NCBI GenBank assembly: GCA_018433585.1
Contig: JAHDQW010000004.1
Span: 1 to 48,130 of the forward strand
DNA length: 48,130 nucleotides
Direction of reading: 5' to 3'
DNA from: Candidatus Praeruminimicrobium purgamenti
Lineage (GTDB): Bacteria; Elusimicrobiota; Endomicrobiia; Endomicrobiales; Endomicrobiaceae
Shown: piece by piece, positions 9,096 to 17,298 of the stretch
How positions within the stretch are numbered: position 1 is the stretch's first letter
Layout of the letters: each line of letters begins with the position of its first letter
Notes under the pieces: generated by a model
The model's database searches: none
What the model was told of the DNA's origin: nothing
What the model saw: only the letters and a program-made list of their open reading frames with translations
Translations under genes and position numbers: made by a program

Positions 9096-10424
9096 ATGGG
9101 TTACACAAAAGAAGATATTATCAGGATGGTCAAAGAAGAAGACGTAAAATTTATCCGTTTACAATTTACAGATATTTTCGGTATGCTTAAGAATGTTGCT
9201 ATTACTGCAAGCCAAATCGAAAAAGCAATGGATAACAAATGTATGTTTGACGGTTCTACAATTGAAGGTTTTACAAGAATTGAAGAAAGTGATATGTACC
9301 TTTATCCGGATCCTGACACATTCGTAATTTTCCCTTGGAGACCTCAGGACGGAAAAGTTGCAAGACTTATCTGCGACGTTTATACTCCGGACGGAAAGCC
9401 TTTTGCGGGATGTCCTAGAAATATTTTGAAAAGAAACCTAAAAGATGCTGCAGATCTAGGATATACGTTTAACGTAGGTCCAGAGTTGGAATTTTTCTTA
9501 TTCCTTACGGATGAAAAAGGAAAGCCTACTACACAGACCCACGATGACGCGGGATATTTTGATTTAGCTCCTATAGATTTAGGCGAAAGCGCAAGAAGAG
9601 ATATGTGCTTAACGCTTGAAGCAATGGGTTTTGAAATAGAAGCTTCACACCACGAAGTTGCCAGAGGACAGCACGAAATAGACTTCAAATACGGCGATGC
9701 TTTAAAAACTGCCGACAACATCAACACATTTAAGCTTGTTGTTAAATCAATAGCTCAAAAACACGGACTGCATGCTACATTTATGCCGAAGCCGATATTT
9801 GGTATAAACGGTTCCGGTATGCATACAAACCAGTCATTATTTAAAAACGGCAAAAATGCTTTTTATGACGAAAAAGATAAATTGCAGCTGTCAGGAGAAG
9901 CTTACAGCTATATAGCCGGTCTTATGAAGCATATAAAAGCTATGTCTGCTATTACAAATCCTTTGGTCAATTCATATAAGAGATTGGTTCCTGGATATGA
10001 AGCCCCTGTTTACATAGCATGGTCGGCAAGCAACAGAAGTCCTCTTATAAGAATACCTGCAGCAAGAGGCGCATCAACAAGAATAGAACTCCGCTGCCCG
10101 GATCCTTCATCAAATCCTTACTTTGTTTTAGCGGCATGTTTGGCAGCAGGACTTGACGGTATTAAGAATAACTTAAAAGTAAGCCAGTCAACGGACAGAA
10201 ACATATTTAAAATGACCCAGGATGAAAAAGACAAGGCAGGAATCGAAAGTTTGCCTCATAATTTGATTAACGCTGTTCAGGCTATGCAGAAGAGCGATCT
10301 TATGAAGAAAACTCTCGGAGATCATGCTTTTGAACTGTATACCGAAGCTAAGATTAACGAATGGGACGCTTACAGAACAAAAGTTCACCAGTGGGAAATT
10401 GACGAGTATTTAATAAATTATTAG
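9096..10424 (+). CDS. glnA: Type I-alpha glutamine synthetase
   Basis: The 442-residue enzyme makes glutamine from glutamate, ammonium and ATP. It closely follows the Bacillus GSI-alpha pattern: [17 protein letters not shown] (with the feedback-control arginine of the GFxRIEESDM motif), the metal-binding [27 protein letters not shown] and the [12 protein letters not shown] active-site block. The adenylylation tyrosine of GSI-beta enzymes is absent from the region after DRNIF, so covalent control by GlnE is unlikely. A GGAGG site precedes the ATG. Control probably acts through the leader hairpin at 9006-9058. Confidence 0.96.
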   Translation: MGYTKEDIIRMVKEEDVKFIRLQFTDIFGMLKNVAITASQIEKAMDNKCMFDGSTIEGFTRIEESDMYLYPDPDTFVIFPWRPQDGKVARLICDVYTPDGKPFAGCPRNILKRNLKDAADLGYTFNVGPELEFFLFLTDEKGKPTTQTHDDAGYFDLAPIDLGESARRDMCLTLEAMGFEIEASHHEVARGQHEIDFKYGDALKTADNINTFKLVVKSIAQKHGLHATFMPKPIFGINGSGMHTNQSLFKNGKNAFYDEKDKLQLSGEAYSYIAGLMKHIKAMSAITNPLVNSYKRLVPGYEAPVYIAWSASNRSPLIRIPAARGASTRIELRCPDPSSNPYFVLAACLAAGLDGIKNNLKVSQSTDRNIFKMTQDEKDKAGIESLPHNLINAVQAMQKSDLMKKTLGDHAFELYTEAKINEWDAYRTKVHQWEIDEYLINY

Positions 10425-10476
10425 TATTTAGCAGTATTTAAGCGGTATCGTTCTTAAAATTTAAAATAGACAATAT

Positions 10477-10521
10477 GGACAAAGATGTCCAGGAGAGTAT
10501 CACGTACCTTCTGGACATCTT
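10477..10521 (+). promoter_or_regulatory. Nitrogen-leader hairpin 2, between glnA and purF
   Basis: GGACAAAG (10477-10484) leads into a stem: 10482-10495 pairs with 10508-10521 with one G-U pair, and after a bulged A the pairing continues at 10497-10499 with 10505-10507. The loop region contains CGTA at 10503-10506, also seen in element 3. It is followed by TAACTTTTC rather than a clean T-run, and the purF ribosome site AAGGAG starts 8 bp later. It could attenuate transcription or shield the ribosome site. Confidence 0.65.
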
Positions 10522-10540
10522 AACTTTTCAAGGAGAAGAT

Positions 10541-11911
10541 ATGTGTGGGATATTTGCAATAGAAAATAATGTTGATTCCGCAACCTTAGCTTTTGCAGGT
10601 TTAATTACCCTGCAGCACAGAGGCGAAGAGTCTGCCGGTATAACAGCAAACGGCGACGGCAATACATATAACACACATAAAGCTATGGGGTTGGTATCCC
10701 AGATCTTTAAAGAAAAGGTTTTAAACAATTTATCAGGTAAAGTGGCAATAGGGCATGTCAGATACAGTACGCATTCTGAAAGTTCTTTACTAAACGCCCA
10801 GCCGTTTGTATATAACTGCATTCACGGAAATATTGCAGTAGCGCATAACGGAAATATTACAAATTTTGAAAAGATAAAAAACAGACTTGCTAAAAGCGGT
10901 TCTATTTTCAATCATACGTCTGATACGGAAATAGTTGCTCATTTAATTGCCGAAAATACAGGAAAAACGACAGGTCAGATTATCAAAAAATCAGTTCAAA
11001 GTCTTGAAGGCGCATTTTCCTTGGTATTTATCCACGGAAATAAATTGATAGGAGTAAGAGATTCCTTCGGCTTCAGGCCTTTGGCTCTCGGCAAAATAGA
11101 TAACTCGTATATCCTTGCATCCGAAACAAGCGCAATAGACGCTATAGGCGGCAAATTTATAAGAGATATTAAGCCCGGAGAGATTATAGTAATTGAAAAC
11201 GGGAAAATAACAGAGTCCCTGCAATTTACAAAAAAAGTTAAAGAAAAATTGTGTATCTTTGAACAGGTATATTTTTCAAGACCGGACAGCATACTCTGCG
11301 GAAGAAATATAAAAGATGCCAGAGTTGATATGGGCAGGTATCTGGCGCAGCAAATGAAGCATATAAAAGCCGATGTTGTCGTTCCGGTACCGGACACCGG
11401 ATTATTTTCGGCTCAGGGGTTTTCTCAATATTCCGGAATAGATTTACAGATAGGTTTCATAAGAAACCATTATGTAGGAAGAAGTTTTATAAAACCGTCT
11501 CAAAAAATGAGAGAAATTACGGCAAAATTGAAATTATTCCCGATAAAAGATGTTATCAACGGGAAAAGAATAGTTCTTATAGATGATTCGCTTGTAAGAG
11601 GGACGACTGCACAGAAAATAGTTTCAACTTTAAGAAATGCAGGCGCAAAAGAAATACATTTGGCGTTATCGTCTCCTGCGGTAATATCTCCGTGTTTTTA
11701 CGGTATAGATACTCCGATTAAAAGCAAGCTGATAGCAGCCGTAAAATCTGTTGAAGAAATAAAAGAGTTTTTGAATGTCGACAGTTTGACATTCCTTGAC
11801 ATAAACAATATGAAAAAAGCGTGCGGCAACGGCAAACCTAATAATTTTTGCTGTGCCTGTTTCGACGGCAAATATCCGTCAAAAATAGATAAAAATAAAT
11901 TAAACGCTTAA
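10541..11911 (+). CDS. purF: Amidophosphoribosyltransferase (first step of purine synthesis)
   Basis: This 456-residue PurF converts PRPP and glutamine to phosphoribosylamine. The start is set at 10541, behind AAGGAG, because it gives MCGIF with Cys2 as the N-terminal glutaminase nucleophile; a longer frame from 10475 would bury that cysteine and run through the hairpin. The glutaminase half has LQHRGEESAG, RYSTHSES and AHNGNITN. The C-terminal half has the PRPP loop IVLIDDSLVRGTT. Cysteines in KLCIFEQVYF, ISPCFYG and FCCACF match the 4Fe-4S ligands of the Bacillus-type enzyme, but the usual short propeptide is missing. It lies between glnA and the amtB group, with a hairpin element on each side. 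Confidence 0.92.
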   Translation: MCGIFAIENNVDSATLAFAGLITLQHRGEESAGITANGDGNTYNTHKAMGLVSQIFKEKVLNNLSGKVAIGHVRYSTHSESSLLNAQPFVYNCIHGNIAVAHNGNITNFEKIKNRLAKSGSIFNHTSDTEIVAHLIAENTGKTTGQIIKKSVQSLEGAFSLVFIHGNKLIGVRDSFGFRPLALGKIDNSYILASETSAIDAIGGKFIRDIKPGEIIVIENGKITESLQFTKKVKEKLCIFEQVYFSRPDSILCGRNIKDARVDMGRYLAQQMKHIKADVVVPVPDTGLFSAQGFSQYSGIDLQIGFIRNHYVGRSFIKPSQKMREITAKLKLFPIKDVINGKRIVLIDDSLVRGTTAQKIVSTLRNAGAKEIHLALSSPAVISPCFYGIDTPIKSKLIAAVKSVEEIKEFLNVDSLTFLDINNMKKACGNGKPNNFCCACFDGKYPSKIDKNKLNA

Positions 11912-11940
11912 GTTCTTTATAACTACAAATAAATAAAACT

Positions 11941-11988
11941 GGACAAAGCAGCCCAAGAGATTTTCGTATCTTTTGGGCTGCTTTTTTT
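11941..11988 (+). promoter_or_regulatory. Nitrogen-leader hairpin 3: terminator or attenuator before the porin-amtB-glnB group
   Basis: GGACAAAG (11941-11948) runs into a 17-bp stem (11945-11961 with 11968-11984, one G-U pair) with a six-base loop, followed by seven T (11982-11988). It has all marks of an intrinsic terminator. It shares the GGRCAAAG start and a CGTA loop segment (11965-11968) with the other two elements, so it may be a conditional terminator controlling read-through into the ammonium-uptake genes, or also simply end purF. Confidence 0.75.
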
Positions 11989-12040
11989 ATATTTGTTTTT
12001 TCACAACTGCTTTAAATAATTTTGCAAAGAGGCAAAAAAT

Positions 12041-12049
12041 AAAGGAGGT
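12041..12049 (+). other. Perfect Shine-Dalgarno without a standard start codon behind it
   Basis: AAAGGAGGT stands 53 bp before the porin ATG, which has its own AAAGGAG at 12088-12094. The only start-like codons nearby are ATT at 12059 and TTG at 12064; the TTG frame would encode 13 codons and end in TGA overlapping the porin ATG. It may be a tiny leader ORF, a ribosome standby site, or chance. Confidence 0.35.
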
Positions 12050-12101
12050 ATTTTACCGATTTTTTGTTTCGTTTGTTAAATTTTATTAAAGGAGATTCAA
12101 A

Positions 12102-13130
12102 ATGAAAAAAAGATTTTTATTTGCAGTTTTTGCAGCATTACTTTTAACTGTCACATCATCATCAATCGTAAAAGCCGAAGAACTTTCGGCAGCATCGGTA
12201 GCAAGCGTATTATCCGGATGGAAGTTCAGCGGAGACCTCACAACATTTGCATCTTTTAAATCGGAAGAAAGATCAACGGATTCAAAACTTAATTTTTCTT
12301 ACATGCAGTTTTATGCGGAAAAACAGATTCAAAAAGACATGACGGTTTACTTGTCCATGGTTGTAAACAACAGAGCTTATAATAATGACCAAAACAATTA
12401 TGAAACAACCATCTTGGTTGACACAGCTTTCTTATCTTATGCCGTAAACGACGTTTTAAGCATACACGCAGGTAGAGAGATTATCAATTACGGATATCAA
12501 AATCCAATATCCATAATAGATGAAAAATTTGCAATGCTGCCTGCAATGTCGCTTTCTTATTTCGGAGGTTATGTGTTGAGAGGCGACGGGATAGGAATCG
12601 CCTTAAGAAATTCCGCAGTCGACGTAAATGCGGCTTATATGAATATCCCTACAGATAACACTATCAACGGAAAATCTTATTACGCCAGAGTAAGCAAAAC
12701 CATAGGGCATTTAACTGTCGGAGCAAACGGATTAATTTCAAAAGGTCCTGATTACGCCACAAACGATGATACCGTATCTTATTTTGGTCCTGACGTAAAG
12801 TTCCAAAACGATTTGCTTGATTTCAGAACGGAAGTTATTTTTGCAAACAGGGAAACAGAATTTACGCCCGGTACAGGGACAGAATCTATAAACAGAATAG
12901 GATTTTATTCACAGGTTACGGTAAATCTTCTTTCTGCAAAGAAATTATATGTCGGTTCAAGACTTGATTACGTTGAACCTTATACACAGCCTAAAGAAAT
13001 CAACAGATATCTCAGCGGCGTAGTAGGTTCTTATCTGTATGACAATGTTTTGGTAAGAGCCCAGTTTAAATCAAATATTGACGAAGGAAAAGATTCTGAA
13101 GCAGGGCTTATGCTGACGGTTACATTTTAA
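12102..13130 (+). CDS. Outer-membrane beta-barrel porin of the ammonium operon
   Basis: The 342-residue protein has a clear signal peptide (KKR, hydrophobic core, VKAEE cleavage region) and then alternating polar/hydrophobic strands rich in aromatic residues, ending in the hydrophobic MLTVTF with a C-terminal phenylalanine typical of barrels inserted by BamA. I cannot assign a named family with certainty; it looks like the porins that precede amt genes in some diderms. The start is chosen at ATG 12102 behind AAAGGAG. It is followed 23 bp later by amtB, so it probably admits ammonium or small amines across the outer membrane (inference). Confidence 0.75.
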   Translation: MKKRFLFAVFAALLLTVTSSSIVKAEELSAASVASVLSGWKFSGDLTTFASFKSEERSTDSKLNFSYMQFYAEKQIQKDMTVYLSMVVNNRAYNNDQNNYETTILVDTAFLSYAVNDVLSIHAGREIINYGYQNPISIIDEKFAMLPAMSLSYFGGYVLRGDGIGIALRNSAVDVNAAYMNIPTDNTINGKSYYARVSKTIGHLTVGANGLISKGPDYATNDDTVSYFGPDVKFQNDLLDFRTEVIFANRETEFTPGTGTESINRIGFYSQVTVNLLSAKKLYVGSRLDYVEPYTQPKEINRYLSGVVGSYLYDNVLVRAQFKSNIDEGKDSEAGLMLTVTF

Positions 13131-13153
13131 AATTAATAAAATAGGAGGCTAAA

Positions 13154-14530
13154 ATGAAAAAGGTATTTTTTACACTGTTGTTTTGTTTTGTTTCTCTGTT
13201 TGCGTTTAACATCGTACAAGCAGAGGAAATGGCGGTGACGCAGGAAGCAGTTGCAGTAACGACAGATTCTGTTCAGGCTGTTCCGGCTGCAGCTGTCGCC
13301 GAAGAACCTGCAGCTCCGAAAGTAGATACCGGAGATACTGCATTTATGCTTGTTTGTGCGGCATTGGTTATGTTGATGACTCCGGGGCTTGCTTTGTTTT
13401 ACGGGGGCATGGTAAGAAGAAAAAATATTTTGGGTACAATGATGCAAAGCTTTGTCGCACTGGGAGTAATCACGATAATATGGCTTGTCTACGGATACAG
13501 CCTTGCATTCGGCCCTGACGTAGGACATATTATAGGAAGCTTAAAATGGTCTTTTCTAAAGGGAGTCGGACTTGACCCTAATCCGGACTATTCCGCAACT
13601 ATCCCCCACCAGCTTTTTATGATATTCCAAATGATGTTTGCAATTTTGACGCCTGCTTTGATAACCGGCGCTTTTGCGGAAAGATTTAAATTTAAATCTT
13701 ATCTTATATTCCTTGTTCTGTGGCTTACGATCGTTTATTGCCCTCTGGCGCACTGGGTATGGGGTGTAGGCGGATGGATAAGAAATCTCGGAGGATTGGA
13801 TTTTGCAGGCGGTCTTGTAGTTCATATAGCTTCAGGTACGTCGGCTCTTGCGGCAATATTGATTGTAGGAACAAGAAGAGGTTACAGAAGAGAAAATATG
13901 CCTCCTCACAGTTTGCCTCTTACGCTGCTCGGTACGGCTCTTTTGTGGTTCGGCTGGTTCGGATTCAATGCAGGAAGCGCTTTGTCGGCAGGGCAATTGT
14001 CGGCATCAGCTTTTGTTGCAACACACATAGGTGCAGGAAGCGCAGTGCTGGCATGGATGTTTGCTGAATGGATGCACAGAGGCAAACCTACGGTTTTGGG
14101 TGCTTTGTCTGGGGCGGTAGCCGGTCTTGTCGCAATAACACCCGGTTCCGGCTTCGTAACTCCTATATCTGCAATGTTTATAGGTATAGCAGGCGGACTT
14201 ATATGTTACTTTGCGGTTAACATGAAAGAAAAATTCGGATATGACGATTCTCTCGATGTCGTAGGCGTCCACGGAGTAGGCGGACTTGTAGGAGCACTTT
14301 TGACCGGTGTTTTTGCTACCACTCTTGTAAACCCTGCAGGTGCGGACGCAAGTTTCGGATTATTCAAAATTCAGGCTCTCAGCGCATTGGCTTCAATAAC
14401 TTATTCTTTTGTAGTTTCTTTCATACTGTTGAAGATAGTAGATAAAGTTTTCGGATTGAGAGTTGAAGACAAAGAAGAACTTCAGGGACTTGATTTGTCG
14501 CAGCACGGAGAAAGCGGATATAGATTTTAG
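13154..14530 (+). CDS. amtB: Ammonium transporter (Amt/MEP/Rh family)
   Basis: The 458-residue inner-membrane channel has a cleavable N-terminal signal (about residues 1-23), an Ala/Val/Glu-rich linker to about residue 58 and then the 11-helix Amt core. The ammonium site Asp lies in GLDFAGGLVVH, whose His (residue 224) is the first member of the twin-His pair; the second is in VVGVHGVGG (residue 373). AHWVWGVGGW is the conserved aromatic segment. A GGAGG site precedes the ATG. It is followed by glnB after 26 bp, the classic amtB-PII pair, in which PII blocks the channel when nitrogen is plentiful. The unusually long periplasmic linker is a small oddity. Confidence 0.96.
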   Translation: MKKVFFTLLFCFVSLFAFNIVQAEEMAVTQEAVAVTTDSVQAVPAAAVAEEPAAPKVDTGDTAFMLVCAALVMLMTPGLALFYGGMVRRKNILGTMMQSFVALGVITIIWLVYGYSLAFGPDVGHIIGSLKWSFLKGVGLDPNPDYSATIPHQLFMIFQMMFAILTPALITGAFAERFKFKSYLIFLVLWLTIVYCPLAHWVWGVGGWIRNLGGLDFAGGLVVHIASGTSALAAILIVGTRRGYRRENMPPHSLPLTLLGTALLWFGWFGFNAGSALSAGQLSASAFVATHIGAGSAVLAWMFAEWMHRGKPTVLGALSGAVAGLVAITPGSGFVTPISAMFIGIAGGLICYFAVNMKEKFGYDDSLDVVGVHGVGGLVGALLTGVFATTLVNPAGADASFGLFKIQALSALASITYSFVVSFILLKIVDKVFGLRVEDKEELQGLDLSQHGESGYRF

Positions 14531-14556
14531 TTATAATATAAACGAAGGAGGATAAA

Positions 14557-14895
14557 ATGAAAAAAGTAAGCGCAATAATAAAACCATACATGGTAGAAGA
14601 CGTTAAAAATGCTCTGAAAGAAATAGGCGTTAACGGTCTTACAAAATCCAATGTTGAAGGTTTTGGAAAACAGGGCGGGCATAAAGAAATTTACAGAAGC
14701 AAGGAATACTGCGTTCAATTTGTAGTTAAAGCAAAGATTGACGTTATCGTACAGGATGAGATGGTAGATAAAGTTATAAACGTTATAATAAAAATAACTA
14801 GAAGCGGAGAAATAGGAGACGGCAAGATTTTCGTCTATCCGGTAGAAAGAGTCATTAGAATCAGAACAGGAGAAGAAGGAGAAAAAGCGATATAG
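14557..14895 (+). CDS. glnB: Nitrogen regulatory protein PII (GlnB/GlnK)
   Basis: The 112-residue trimeric signal protein senses 2-oxoglutarate, ATP/ADP and, where a uridylyltransferase exists, glutamine. The T-loop KEIYRSKEY carries Tyr51, the usual uridylylation site, and Tyr46. The C-loop region GEIGDGKIFVYPVERVIRIRTGE is the family signature (here longer than the 20-letter limit is not needed: key part GDGKIFV and RIRTGE). It follows amtB with an AAGGAGG site and therefore is most like GlnK in function: it probably gates the transporter. A strong terminator follows. Confidence 0.94.
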   Translation: MKKVSAIIKPYMVEDVKNALKEIGVNGLTKSNVEGFGKQGGHKEIYRSKEYCVQFVVKAKIDVIVQDEMVDKVINVIIKITRSGEIGDGKIFVYPVERVIRIRTGEEGEKAI

Positions 14896-14917
14896 CATCC
14901 TGTTGCAATATTTTACA

Positions 14918-14960
14918 GAAAAAAATCTCCATCTTTTAATACGGATGGAGATTTTTTTTT
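14918..14960 (+). terminator. Intrinsic terminator after glnB
   Basis: ATCTCCATC (14925-14933) pairs with GATGGAGAT (14944-14952), extended by an A-run on the left pairing with the nine or so T on the right. It ends the porin-amtB-glnB unit before ilvB. Confidence 0.85.
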
Positions 14961-15042
14961 ATATATTTTTTTGTTATAATAATATAGTATACAGCAGAAT
15001 TGTAAAATATTCTGATAAACATGAAAACAGTGAGATATAAAA

Positions 15043-16767
15043 ATGATCAAAACAGGTGCAGAAATATTTGTAGAAAGTTTATTAAAAGAAAACGTTGAGG
15101 TAGTCTTTGGAATGCCTGGCGGAGCCCTGCTCCCTATTTTTGATAAAATCCACGGTTCAAAGTTAAAATTTGTTCTCACAAGACACGAACAAGGCGCATC
15201 CCATATGGCGGACGGATTTGCAAGATCCACAGGCAAAGTCGGAGTATGCCTTGCGACTTCTGGACCGGGCGCAACAAATATAGTAACGGGACTTGCAACG
15301 GCATATATGGATTCGGTTCCTGTTGTTGCTTTTACCGGACAGGTTGCAACTACACTCATCGGCAACGATGCTTTTCAGGAAGCAGATATTACCGGCATTA
15401 CAAGACCGGTTACAAAACATAATTTTTTAGTTAAAGACGTAAAAGAACTTACGACTATAATAAGACAGGCTTTTTATATAGCAAAAAGCGGCAGACCCGG
15501 ACCGGTTCTTGTTGATATTCCTGTAGACGTTCAGAGAGCAAGCTGTGAATTTATATGGAAAGACTTAGTTCATATAACTTCATACCAGCCGAAATTCAAC
15601 GGACATCCGGGACAGATAAAAAAAGCCGTAGATGCAATAAATAAAAGCAAAAGTCCCGTATTATACATCGGAGGCGGAGTCATAAGCTCAGGCGCTGAAG
15701 ATGAAATTGAAGTTCTGTCTAAAAAAACAGATATTCCCGTAACTTCCACTCTGCTTTCAATCGGAGCATTTCACGGACAGGAAAAACTCAATCTCGGAAT
15801 GCTTGGTATGCACGGAACATATTGGGCAAATAAAGCCGTTCAAAACAGTGACCTGATAATCTGCGTAGGCGCAAGATTTGACGACAGATGTACAGGAAAA
15901 GTCTGCGGTTTTGCTCCTAACGCTTCAATTATTCATATAGACATAGACCCTACGTCAATATCGAAAATTGTTAAAGTCGATATACCTGTAGTAGGAGACG
16001 CTAAAAGTATTTTAACCGAAATTATTAAAACCGTAAACTCTAAAGAAAATAAAAAATGGCTTGCCCAAATAGCGGCATGGAAAAAAGAAGTTCCTTTAAC
16101 TTATGACGGTACTAAAGGATTAAAACCGCAATTTATACTTGAAAAAATATCCGAAATAACAAAAGGCGAAGCTATTATAAGTACGGAAGTCGGCCAACAT
16201 CAGATGTGGGCTGCGCAATATTATAAAACGACAAAACCAAGACATTTCATAACTTCCGGAGGTCTCGGAACTATGGGTTTCGGATTTCCTGCGGGTATAG
16301 GGGCAAAAATAGGAAATCCCGACAAAGATGTTATCGTTATTGCCGGAGACGGATCTTTTCAGATGAATATTCAGGAACTTACAACGGCATCTTTATACGG
16401 AGTAGACATTAAAATATTCGTATTAAATAATCAGTTCCTCGGCATGGTAAGACAATGGCAGGAAATGTTCTACGGCAAAAGATATTCAAACACATGTTTA
16501 AGAAAAACTAAAAATTGCCCTGCTTTATGCAATACTCCGAGCGATAAATGTCCTGTATATGTTCCTGATTTTGTAAAATTGGTTGAAGCTTACGGCGGAA
16601 CGGCAAAAAGAGTTACAAAAGCCAAAGACGTAGAAAGCGCAATAAAAACGGCTTTAGCCCATAAAGGCTTTTATCTTATAGATTTTATGACGGATATAGA
16701 AGAGAATGTTTTGCCTATGGTTCCTACAGGAGCCAATCTCGACGAAATAATAACAAGACTGGCTTAG
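15043..16767 (+). CDS. ilvB: Acetolactate synthase large subunit, with a Cys-rich insertion
   Basis: The 574-residue thiamine-diphosphate enzyme condenses two pyruvates (or pyruvate and 2-oxobutyrate) in branched-chain amino acid synthesis. Seen are the catalytic glutamate in RHEQGASHMADG, the AHAS-type QEADITGITRPVTKH, and the ThDP/Mg motif starting GDGSFQMN. Between KRYSNT and PDFVKL there is an extra segment with four cysteines (C485, C492, C496, C503), which most family members I recall lack. No small regulatory subunit (ilvN) is next to it. A -10-like TATAAT lies at 14975-14980; the ribosome site is weak (GTGAG). Confidence 0.9.
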   Translation: MIKTGAEIFVESLLKENVEVVFGMPGGALLPIFDKIHGSKLKFVLTRHEQGASHMADGFARSTGKVGVCLATSGPGATNIVTGLATAYMDSVPVVAFTGQVATTLIGNDAFQEADITGITRPVTKHNFLVKDVKELTTIIRQAFYIAKSGRPGPVLVDIPVDVQRASCEFIWKDLVHITSYQPKFNGHPGQIKKAVDAINKSKSPVLYIGGGVISSGAEDEIEVLSKKTDIPVTSTLLSIGAFHGQEKLNLGMLGMHGTYWANKAVQNSDLIICVGARFDDRCTGKVCGFAPNASIIHIDIDPTSISKIVKVDIPVVGDAKSILTEIIKTVNSKENKKWLAQIAAWKKEVPLTYDGTKGLKPQFILEKISEITKGEAIISTEVGQHQMWAAQYYKTTKPRHFITSGGLGTMGFGFPAGIGAKIGNPDKDVIVIAGDGSFQMNIQELTTASLYGVDIKIFVLNNQFLGMVRQWQEMFYGKRYSNTCLRKTKNCPALCNTPSDKCPVYVPDFVKLVEAYGGTAKRVTKAKDVESAIKTALAHKGFYLIDFMTDIEENVLPMVPTGANLDEIITRLA

Positions 16768-16850
16768 CTTTAAGGCGATATTCCTATTATTTAATATAAA
16801 ATCGTTCTCTCGGATTAACAGTTTTTCTGATATTTTTATTAACAAAGCAG

Positions 16851-16879
16851 TTGACATATTTATTTAATTTGTATATAAT
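16851..16879 (+). promoter_or_regulatory. Consensus promoter of the oxygen-defence operon
   Basis: TTGACA (16851-16856), a 17-bp spacer and TATAAT (16874-16879) form a perfect sigma70-type promoter. The ATG of the Fur-family gene is 11 bp after the -10 box, so the 5' leader is about 4-5 nt and has no Shine-Dalgarno. Confidence 0.85.
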
Positions 16880-16885
16880 ACCAAA

Positions 16886-16900
16886 TTGTAATGATTACAA
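16886..16900 (+). promoter_or_regulatory. PerR/Fur-type operator overlapping the start codon
   Basis: TTGTAAT-G-ATTACAA is a perfect 7-1-7 inverted repeat, the architecture of PerR and Fur boxes. It covers the predicted transcription start and the ATG (16891). Binding by the encoded repressor would block its own promoter and the whole downstream operon. Confidence 0.8.
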
Positions 16901-17289
16901 ATAAATTAAAAAAAGCATCACTTAAGTCAACTTTTCAGAGAGAAAAAATTCTTGAATATATCATATCAAGAAAAGAGCATCCTACTGCCGATATGATATA
17001 CAGATATATGCTTACATTATCTCCGTGCATATCGAAAACAACCGTATATAATACGGTTAAATCTTTAACTAAAACAAACCTTATAAAGTCAGTAAAATTT
17101 TTAGGACAAGATGAAATAAGATATGACGGCACAGTTGACACACATCATCATTTCGTATGTGAAAAATGCGGTAAAATTTATGATATAGAAGTACTATGCC
17201 AAAATTTTAATAAAAAAGAAATTAACGAGCATAAAATAAATAACGTATATGCCTATTTTACAGGCATATGTAAAGAATGTAAAAAATAG
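16891..17289 (+). CDS. Fur-family repressor, PerR-like
   Basis: The 132-residue protein has the Fur winged helix (TFQREKILEYI, ISKTTVYNTVKSL) and then the metal-binding half: VDTHHHFVCEKCGKIYDI supplies regulatory His residues and the first CxxC of the structural zinc site, and GICKEC near the end supplies the second. PerR-type control is suggested by the neighbours (rubredoxin, superoxide reductase, rubrerythrin) and by a PerR-like operator over its own start; I cannot tell peroxide sensing from plain iron sensing. The start at ATG 16891 has no ribosome site and is probably leaderless. Confidence 0.88.
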   Translation: MITNKLKKASLKSTFQREKILEYIISRKEHPTADMIYRYMLTLSPCISKTTVYNTVKSLTKTNLIKSVKFLGQDEIRYDGTVDTHHHFVCEKCGKIYDIEVLCQNFNKKEINEHKINNVYAYFTGICKECKK

Positions 17290-17298
17290 GAGGCTTTT

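Noticed and set aside
10475-10540. Upstream in-frame ATG for purF at 10475.
   Set aside because: It would add 22 residues before the catalytic Cys2, lies in the hairpin element and has no ribosome site; AAGGAG sits before ATG 10541.
11941-11988. Hairpin 3 read as only the terminator of purF.
   Set aside because: Terminator function is likely, but the shared GGRCAAAG start and loop spacing with the glnA leader hairpin make a regulatory role at least as likely; both are recorded.
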